The notes below the pieces were generated by a model that worked only from the letters and a program-made list of their open reading frames with translations, was not told where the DNA came from and ran no database searches. Both the position numbers and the translations under genes were made by a program. Positions 1 to 4,343 of a DNA stretch of 7,378 nucleotides are shown here, piece after piece; the first letter of the stretch is position 1, and every line of letters begins with the position of its first letter. The stretch is from Ruminococcus sp. UBA7014. Lineage in GTDB: Bacteria > Bacillota > Clostridia > Oscillospirales > Ruminococcaceae. The stretch spans positions 19,482 to 26,859 of the forward strand of contig DJXC01000171.1 of assembly GCA_002449575.1 (NCBI GenBank), given 5' to 3'.

Positions 1-429
1 GTGTGGTTTATCCGGATTCAGTCACCGGAAGAATACTATCATCAAAGTGCTGTACAGAAAGAAAATCCGTCCGGAACAGTCAGCATCACAATCCGCTGTG
101 ATACGCTTATCGGAAAAGCAGATTCAGAAGCAATTCCGGCAGATGGTGTGATTCTGGAAAAAACAGAAATTCCGCTCTCCGAAGGTGAGACTGTCTATGA
201 TATTTTAATGCAGACTGCACAGGCTTACGGCATACAGACAGAACATAACAGCAGTTATTATATTTCCGGGATTCAGTATCTTTATGAAATGCAGTATGGT
301 GACCTTTCCGGATGGATGTACCGTGTCAACGGCGAAATGCCTTCTGTCGGCTGTGCAGAATATTTCCTGAAAGACGGTGACTTTATCGAATGGCTGTATA
401 GCTGTGAAATTGGCAATGATTTAGATTAA
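1..429 (+). CDS. DUF4430 (transcobalamin-like) extracytoplasmic protein, 3' part
   Basis: Probable surface or lipid-anchored protein with a DUF4430 domain, the fold related to the C-terminal cobalamin-binding domain of transcobalamin/intrinsic factor. The visible 142 residues hold the whole domain: a TVSITIRCDTL strand (about 26-36), the segment GETVYDILM (62-70), the hallmark SGWMYRVNG (103-111) and a closing KDGDFIEWLYSCEIG (124-138). The frame is open to base 1. A GTG stands there, but no ribosome binding site can be seen before it and no signal peptide is present in the window, so I treat the gene as cut at its 5' end. It lies 11 nt upstream of an ECF S component, which suggests the two are co-transcribed and that this protein hands a ligand, perhaps a corrinoid, to the transporter. 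Domain assignment is confident from the motifs; the ligand is inference. Confidence 0.85.
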   Translation: MWFIRIQSPEEYYHQSAVQKENPSGTVSITIRCDTLIGKADSEAIPADGVILEKTEIPLSEGETVYDILMQTAQAYGIQTEHNSSYYISGIQYLYEMQYGDLSGWMYRVNGEMPSVGCAEYFLKDGDFIEWLYSCEIGNDLD

Positions 430-440
430 GAGGATTTTTC

Positions 441-1127
441 ATGATAGTAATAAAAAATCAGAAACTCCGGCATGTATTCCGCTGGAGCATACCATTTGTT
501 GGCATACCTTTGCTGACATTTATCGGTTCGGTCGTTCTGCAAGGTGAATATTATCTGCCTGTCGCATTTGCAGGTGCATTTCTGTCACTGATACTGTTTG
601 CATCCGGATTTGAAAAAAAGAAAACTGGTACACGGCGGATTGTGATAGTTTCTGTCATGACGGCACTATGCTTTACAGGCAGATTCATTCCGCTGCTGAA
701 ACCGATGATTGCTTTCACGATTATCACAGCTGTCTGGCTGGGAAAAGAATCAGGATTTCTGACGGGTTCTCTTTCAGCAGTGCTGTCAAATTTTTATTTC
801 GGACAAGGACCATGGACAATTTTTCAGATGCTGACATGGGGACTGATTGGCTGGTTTGCCGGACTGCTGGCAGAACCGCTGAAACAAAATAAAATCTTCC
901 TGTACAGCTACGGCATTATTTCCGGAATCTTCTACTCGTTTTCTATGGATATCTGGACTGTCCTGTGGTATGCCAAAGGTTTTGACTGGGGGCTGTACCG
1001 TTCCGCACTGGTCACAGCAATTCCCTATACGATTTCTTATATTCTCTCGAATCTTTTATTTCTGACACTTCTGATGAAGCCATTCAGTGAAAAACTGGAG
1101 AGAATTAAAATAAAATATGGCATATAA
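441..1127 (+). CDS. ECF transporter S component (substrate-binding membrane subunit)
   Basis: Integral membrane substrate-capture subunit of an energy-coupling factor (ECF) vitamin transporter, which needs a T protein and two ATPases encoded elsewhere. The 228 residues are very hydrophobic, with roughly seven or eight membrane segments. Family signatures are RRIVIVSVMTALCFTGRFIP (65-84), the usual S-component opening, and the later stretch GFLTGSLSAVLSN with GPWTIFQM and WGLIGWFAGLL (105-153). Two hydrophobic segments (about 15-57) precede this core, so the protein is longer at its N-terminus than a minimal six-helix S component. AGAGG at 429-433 gives a good ribosome binding site for the ATG. 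The preceding DUF4430 gene makes cobalamin or another corrinoid a plausible substrate, but the sequence does not prove it. The stop codon TAA (1125-1127) is followed directly, in the same frame, by a GGDEF-domain fragment. Confidence 0.85.
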   Translation: MIVIKNQKLRHVFRWSIPFVGIPLLTFIGSVVLQGEYYLPVAFAGAFLSLILFASGFEKKKTGTRRIVIVSVMTALCFTGRFIPLLKPMIAFTIITAVWLGKESGFLTGSLSAVLSNFYFGQGPWTIFQMLTWGLIGWFAGLLAEPLKQNKIFLYSYGIISGIFYSFSMDIWTVLWYAKGFDWGLYRSALVTAIPYTISYILSNLLFLTLLMKPFSEKLERIKIKYGI

Positions 1128-1400
1128 AATATTGACCGCATTGGCGGAGATGAATTTGTTGTGATTTTGCAGAATAAAGATTATGATAACAGAATCCAGA
1201 ATCTTGAAAATCTGAAAACAGAATTTGAAAATTCTGGCAAACAGCAAAATGCTGACTCATGGGAATGCTGTTCCGCTGCTGCCGGAATGGCAGAAGTTGC
1301 TTCTGATGATATCACAGTAGAACTTGTCTTTAAACGTGCTGACCGTGCTATGTACGAAGATAAAAAGAAATTTAAGGAAATACACGGCAGTTATCGCTAA
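1128..1400 (+). pseudogene. GGDEF (diguanylate cyclase) domain, C-terminal fragment
   Basis: Remnant of a diguanylate cyclase, the enzyme that makes cyclic di-GMP from two GTP. The reading frame from just after the ECF stop codon encodes IDRIGGDEFVVIL, with the GGDEF signature at 1143-1157, then SWECCSAAAGMAEV and FKRADRAMYEDKKKFKE, all in the order seen in the second half of a GGDEF domain. It ends in TAA at 1398-1400. About 90 residues remain of a domain normally near 160-170. The first half, with the metal-binding Asp and the FKxxND segment that grips GTP, is gone, as are any sensor domains. There is no ATG near the start and no ribosome binding site; a GTG at 1161 would begin after the signature motif. 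The fragment shares its frame with the upstream ECF gene, and the body has no internal stop. A catalytically active product is very unlikely. Confidence 0.85.
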
Positions 1401-1405
1401 AATGC

Positions 1406-1435
1406 TTGACATTTGTCCGCAAGACGTGCTATAAT
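1406..1435 (+). promoter_or_regulatory. Sigma-A promoter of the metallophosphoesterase gene
   Basis: A perfect -35 TTGACA (1406-1411) and perfect -10 TATAAT (1430-1435) are 18 bp apart, with TGC just before the -10 giving an extended -10 element. It begins 5 bp after the stop of the GGDEF fragment. The predicted transcript would start near 1442 with a leader of about 30 nt. The -35 overlaps the palindrome GACATTTGTC (1408-1417), which is also present at the next promoter. Confidence 0.85.
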
Positions 1436-1458
1436 AATATCAGAACAAAGATTCACAG

Positions 1459-1466
1459 AGGAGAGG
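1459..1466 (+). promoter_or_regulatory. Ribosome binding site fixing the metallophosphoesterase start
   Basis: AGGAGAGG lies 6 nt before the ATG at 1473. This selects 1473 over a longer open frame back to a TTG at 1413, which would place codons inside the promoter. Confidence 0.85.
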
Positions 1467-1472
1467 AACAAA

Positions 1473-2153
1473 ATGGTCTATGTAACTGGTGATATGCACG
1501 GTGAATGGGACAGATTTAAAGACAAATCCATCCGCCGGCTGAGGAAAGATGATACGCTGCTCATATGCGGAGATTTCGGCTTTATCTGGGACGACAGCCG
1601 CAAAGAAAAACAAGCACTGAAAAAAATGTCAGAACTGCCGTTTACAGTTGCCTTTCTGGACGGATGCCACGAAAATTTTGATTTGCTGGAACAGTATCCG
1701 AAAGAAGTCTGGAACGGTGGAAAAATTCACAGAATCGCCCCGAATATTGTCCATCTGAAACGAGGTCAGATATTTAAGATTGAAAACCGTACTTTCTTTG
1801 TATTTGGGGGCGGACACAGTCAGGATTATGAATACCGTTCACCGGAAACATGGTGGAAACAGGAACGCCCGACTCATAAAGAAGTTACAACGGCAGTCGC
1901 AAACCTACAGAAATATCATAATAAAGTGGATTATATTCTGACCCATGAGCCGCCTGGTGTTCTGAAAGACTGTCTTGGTGTGGATGCTGCACAGCGTCTA
2001 GAAATTCATACTTTCTTTGAAGATATTGTCCGGGCTTGCAGTTACCGGAAATGGTTTTTCGGAAAATGTCATCTTGACAGGTATATTCCGGTAAGATTCT
2101 TTGCAGTATTTTCGCAGGTGCTTCCCGTAACTGTAAGAGATACGGATTTATAA
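1473..2153 (+). CDS. Calcineurin-like metallophosphoesterase
   Basis: Cytoplasmic member of the calcineurin-like metallophosphoesterase superfamily; such proteins hydrolyse phosphomonoesters or phosphodiesters with two metal ions. The substrate cannot be told. The 226-residue product starts almost directly with motif GDMHG (6-10), followed by GDFGFIW (33-39), DGCHENFD (63-70), THEPP (157-161) and FGKCHLD (196-202). Predicted metal ligands D7, H9, D34, H158 and H200 are present. Two usual ligand positions differ: the Asn of GNHE is Cys65, and the first His of GHxH is Lys198. I cannot say whether that is typical of its subfamily or marks loss of activity. The start at 1473 follows a strong ribosome binding site, and its own promoter makes it a single-gene unit. 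No hairpin terminator is visible after it; the next promoter begins 22 bp downstream. Confidence 0.85.
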   Translation: MVYVTGDMHGEWDRFKDKSIRRLRKDDTLLICGDFGFIWDDSRKEKQALKKMSELPFTVAFLDGCHENFDLLEQYPKEVWNGGKIHRIAPNIVHLKRGQIFKIENRTFFVFGGGHSQDYEYRSPETWWKQERPTHKEVTTAVANLQKYHNKVDYILTHEPPGVLKDCLGVDAAQRLEIHTFFEDIVRACSYRKWFFGKCHLDRYIPVRFFAVFSQVLPVTVRDTDL

Positions 2154-2175
2154 AATAGTTATTTCTGTATTTTTC

Positions 2176-2204
2176 TTGACAAATGTCTGAATCTGTGCTA
2201 TACT
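2176..2204 (+). promoter_or_regulatory. Sigma-A promoter of the DUF4234/DUF2752 pair
   Basis: The -35 is TTGACA (2176-2181) and the -10 is TATACT (2199-2204), separated by 17 bp, with TGC giving an extended -10. The element closely resembles the metallophosphoesterase promoter, including the palindrome GACAAATGTC (2178-2187) over the -35. The A+T-rich leader runs about 40 nt to the ATG at 2251. Confidence 0.8.
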
Positions 2205-2250
2205 AAAAAGACAATTATATATTATAATATAAAGATGGGAGATTTTTATC

Positions 2251-2586
2251 ATGTTTACCAACAAATCAGTTGTCAGTGTCATCATTTTGTCTATTGTAAC
2301 ATGTGGAATTTATGGGCTTATCTGGTATTGGAATGCTATCAGCGAACTGTACAGAGCCGGCGGAAAAAGTATTGGAAATCTTGAACCAGTAATTCAGTTT
2401 ATTTTGCTGTTTTTCTATGTAGGCGGTATCTTCTTCGCTATCAATGCAGATGATAATCTGAATGAAGTCAAACGGCAGAGAGGGATTCCGACATCTGACA
2501 ATAAGACATTGTATATCATCCTTGCACTGCTGTTTCCGATTGCAATGATGGCTCTGGTTCAGGATGAAATGAACAAACTTGGCTGA
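2251..2586 (+). CDS. Small DUF4234-like membrane protein
   Basis: A 111-residue predicted inner-membrane protein of unknown function. The N-terminal segment, SVVSVIILSIVTCGIYGLIW and following residues (about 6-27), matches the characteristic DUF4234 pattern of a hydrophobic helix containing TCGIYG and a trailing Trp/Tyr. A second hydrophobic segment spans about 47-65 and a third about 87-104. The polar stretch between the last two (DDNLNEVKRQRGIPTSDNK) would form a loop. It ends in DEMNKLG. GGGAGA at 2237-2242, 8 nt before the ATG, supports the start. It is the first gene after the 2176-2204 promoter and overlaps the following DUF2752 gene by 8 nt, so the two are almost certainly co-translated. 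No catalytic motif is visible. The family call rests on the first helix motif and overall size; the role is unknown. Confidence 0.75.
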   Translation: MFTNKSVVSVIILSIVTCGIYGLIWYWNAISELYRAGGKSIGNLEPVIQFILLFFYVGGIFFAINADDNLNEVKRQRGIPTSDNKTLYIILALLFPIAMMALVQDEMNKLG

Positions 2587-2959
2587 TAATGGAAAACGTC
2601 AGCGGCTTGGAAACGTGCTGTCAGTATGTGTTATCCTGACAGCAGCCGCTGTGATAACAGATATTTCCGGTCATGGCATTCCGTGCCTGTTCCGTAAAAT
2701 AACAGGGTTTCGCTGCCCCGGATGCGGAAATACGCATGCGTTTACAGCCTGTATGCATTTTCGCTGGAAAGAAGCTTTCAGTTATAATTATTTCTTTCCA
2801 GCAGAATTTCTGTATCTTGGCTTTACCGCAGCAGCTTCGGGAATCCGTTACATTCAGACCGGAGAACAGACACTTGTTACACCGCCGGAACGCATGAATA
2901 CTATTTTTCTGATTTTTGTGACAGTATGGTTTATTTTACGGAATATACTGGATATATGA
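2579..2959 (+). CDS. DUF2752 membrane protein
   Basis: A 126-residue predicted membrane protein with the DUF2752 signature: GIPCLFRKITGFRCPGCGNT (33-52), that is C-x3-K-x-TGFxCPGCGxT, followed by a conserved amphipathic stretch with HFRWKEAFSYN. Hydrophobic segments lie at about 13-28, 73-88 and 107-124. The cysteine cluster C36, C46, C49 is what the family conserves; its role, whether metal or disulfide, is unknown to me. The start is unusual. The frame is closed by TGA at 2570-2572, leaving TTG at 2579 as the best initiator. This overlaps the end of the upstream gene by 8 nt, with only a distant AGGATG (2561-2566) as ribosome binding site, so translation is probably coupled. A GTG at 2615 is a less likely alternative. 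A hairpin terminator follows within 10 nt of the stop. Confidence 0.8.
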   Translation: MADNGKRQRLGNVLSVCVILTAAAVITDISGHGIPCLFRKITGFRCPGCGNTHAFTACMHFRWKEAFSYNYFFPAEFLYLGFTAAASGIRYIQTGEQTLVTPPERMNTIFLIFVTVWFILRNILDI

Positions 2960-2965
2960 AATCAA

Positions 2966-3003
2966 AAACCTGAAAAGCTCAGTACTTTTCAGGTTTGTTT
3001 TTT
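2966..3003. terminator. Rho-independent terminator between convergent units
   Basis: AAACCTGAAAAG (2966-2977) pairs perfectly with CTTTTCAGGTTT (2985-2996) as a 12-bp stem with a 7-nt loop, followed on the + strand by G and six T. It ends the DUF4234/DUF2752 unit. The - strand reading has a shorter T run (TTTTTGAT), so it may also end the opposing SDR unit, whose last codons and TGA lie inside the stem and loop. Confidence 0.88.
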
Positions 3004-3410
3004 CTTTTGTGATACGGCAGATGAGGAACTGCTGTCATCAGACAGTTATTCGGAATTGCATCAGTATTGATAAATCTGATAAAATCATTCGAGATATATT
3101 TCCCGAACGTGAACCAGATTTTTTCCTCACAGCAAAGCTGTTCCAGAATCGAGACACAGACAATATTCTGCACTGCTTCGTCCCCTTCCTGCCACATGGA
3201 TTCAATGAAACGGCAGTATTTCCGGATTAACTCCGGATTCTGCCCTGTCCGGAGCAGTTCACAGAAATCCAGTTCATGAAACAGCATATTTGTATAGAAT
3301 ACATGTCCAAGCACTTCGCCGAAAAATGCAATATCTTCAAGAGCTTTTTCTTTCTGGTCGGGAAATTCCTGCATGAATCGTTCTGCAAACTGGTCTTTAT
3401 TTAGTTTCAT
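2979..3410 (-). CDS. Small hypothetical protein (DUF7674-like)
   Basis: A 143-residue soluble protein with no signal peptide or membrane segment, rich in acidic and aromatic residues. The central part, with RKYCRFIESMWQEGD (64-78) followed by VCVSILEQL (about 84-92) and WFTFGKYISNDF (99-110), recalls a widespread family of small uncharacterised bacterial proteins that I believe is DUF7674; the name is tentative. It has no recognisable catalytic motif. Its ATG overlaps the TGA of the upstream SDR gene as ATGA (3407-3410), indicating translational coupling and one transcript. A weak GGAAAG (about 3415-3422) precedes it. The C-terminal codons for KPEKY and the stop are built into the terminator hairpin shared with the convergent unit, so the tail is short and Lys/Glu-rich. 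Function unknown; proteins of this size and type sometimes serve as immunity proteins, but nothing here supports that directly. Confidence 0.7.
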   Translation of the reverse strand: MKLNKDQFAERFMQEFPDQKEKALEDIAFFGEVLGHVFYTNMLFHELDFCELLRTGQNPELIRKYCRFIESMWQEGDEAVQNIVCVSILEQLCCEEKIWFTFGKYISNDFIRFINTDAIPNNCLMTAVPHLPYHKRKNKPEKY

Positions 3411-4165
3411 ATCATTTCTTTCCGTTTCTGGAGTTCATAGACAAACCGGACAGCAATTTCTTCGGGAACGAATCTGGAAGCAATAACACCGAGTTTCATG
3501 CCCAAAGTGGGAATCATCAGTCCTTTTCCGGCGAATGTGCCTGCAATGCCGTATTCAGCAGCAAATTTCGGTGTAATGGGCTTTGCAGAAAAAGTGACTC
3601 CGGCACGGTTATTAAAATTCGTATCAACAGGTCCGGGACAGAGTGCGCCAATCTGAACATTTGCGCCTTTCCGGCGGAGTTCCTCACGGATAGCCGTTGT
3701 CAGCCGGACGACATAATTTTTGGAAGCATAATAGCTTGACAGCAATGGACCTGATAAAAATCCGGCACTGGATGCCACATTCAGAATCATACCACTGTCA
3801 CGCTTGACAAAATCTTTCAGGAATAATTTTGTCAGGATATGCACCGCACGGATATTAACATCAATCAGCTCCAGTTCCGTGTCAAGGTCAGTTTCCGTGA
3901 ATTCTCCGAACACACCGAACCCGGCATTATTGATTAAAAAATCAATCTGCATTCCCTGACAGAAGTCATATAATTTCCGGGGTGCTTCCCTCTCTGACAA
4001 GTCCAGTGCAAAATATTTTGTATCTCTGCCGAACTTTGCCGCCATGCGCCGGAGAATTTGCACATTCCGTCCGGAAAGGACAAGTTCCCATCCCTGCCGG
4101 TGCAGAATCAGTGCCATCTGCATTCCGATACCGGAAGTTGCACCAGTAATTAATGCTCTTTTCAT
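3407..4165 (-). CDS. Short-chain dehydrogenase/reductase (SDR), NAD(P)-dependent
   Basis: Cytoplasmic oxidoreductase of the classical SDR family, 252 residues, the normal length. Visible motifs are the cofactor-binding TGATSGIG (7-14), DL at 55-56, NNAG (79-82), Asn104 and the catalytic set Ser132, Tyr145 and Lys149 (YYASK, 145-149), then CPGPVDT (176-182). Arg33 after the second strand (SGRN) suggests a preference for NADPH. The sequence resembles the DltE/YqjQ-type SDRs annotated only generically, so the substrate is unknown. A strong ribosome binding site, AAAGGCGG (4174-4181 on the complement), lies 8 nt before the ATG. A sigma-A promoter lies further upstream in the divergent region. It is the first gene of a two-gene unit and overlaps its downstream partner by 4 nt. 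All catalytic residues are intact, so an active enzyme is expected. Confidence 0.92.
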   Translation of the reverse strand: MKRALITGATSGIGMQMALILHRQGWELVLSGRNVQILRRMAAKFGRDTKYFALDLSEREAPRKLYDFCQGMQIDFLINNAGFGVFGEFTETDLDTELELIDVNIRAVHILTKLFLKDFVKRDSGMILNVASSAGFLSGPLLSSYYASKNYVVRLTTAIREELRRKGANVQIGALCPGPVDTNFNNRAGVTFSAKPITPKFAAEYGIAGTFAGKGLMIPTLGMKLGVIASRFVPEEIAVRFVYELQKRKEMI

Positions 4166-4201
4166 AAAACAAACCGCCTTTCTAAAGATGAAATTATAGT
4201 T

Positions 4202-4230
4202 ATTATATCATATTTCCCAAACAAAAGCAA
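4202..4230 (-). promoter_or_regulatory. Sigma-A promoter of the SDR unit
   Basis: Read on the - strand, TTGCTT (4230-4225) and TATAAT (4207-4202) are separated by 17 bp, and TGA immediately before the -10 gives an extended -10 element. Transcription would start about 30 nt upstream of the SDR ATG. It stands back to back with the + strand promoter at 4280-4308. Confidence 0.75.
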
Positions 4231-4279
4231 GCCTATTCTGAAAATTATGTGAAATTTAGAAAAAAATTTAAAAAAGCTA

Positions 4280-4308
4280 TGGACTTCTTGCGGATTCTGT
4301 AGTATAAT
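4280..4308 (+). promoter_or_regulatory. Sigma-A promoter of the foldase-like lipoprotein gene
   Basis: TATAAT (4303-4308) is preceded at 17 bp by TGGACT (4280-4285), a four-out-of-six match to the -35 consensus. A run of A and T residues at about 4256-4275 could act as an UP element. The leader to the ATG at 4344 would be about 30 nt and contains GGAGG. Confidence 0.7.
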
Positions 4309-4330
4309 AGAAAAAGACTGAAAATTTATC

Positions 4331-4335
4331 GGAGG
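4331..4335 (+). promoter_or_regulatory. Ribosome binding site fixing the lipoprotein start
   Basis: GGAGG ends 8 nt before the ATG at 4344 but only 2 nt before the in-frame ATG at 4338. The spacing favours 4344 as the true start. Confidence 0.8.
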
Positions 4336-4343
4336 TTATGGAA

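Noticed and set aside
1056..1247. Open frame of 63 codons on the - strand across the ECF/GGDEF junction
   Set aside because: Phe/Ile-rich antisense of A+T-rich sequence without a ribosome binding site or recognisable motif.
1413..1472. N-terminal extension of the metallophosphoesterase
   Set aside because: It would begin at a TTG inside the promoter and contain the ribosome binding site; the conserved GDMHG motif sits at the very start of the shorter product.
2067..2079. Inverted repeat TGTCA-TCT-TGACA near the end of the metallophosphoesterase gene
   Set aside because: Five-bp arms in coding DNA with no T run and no fitting -10 downstream of the TTGACA; likely chance.
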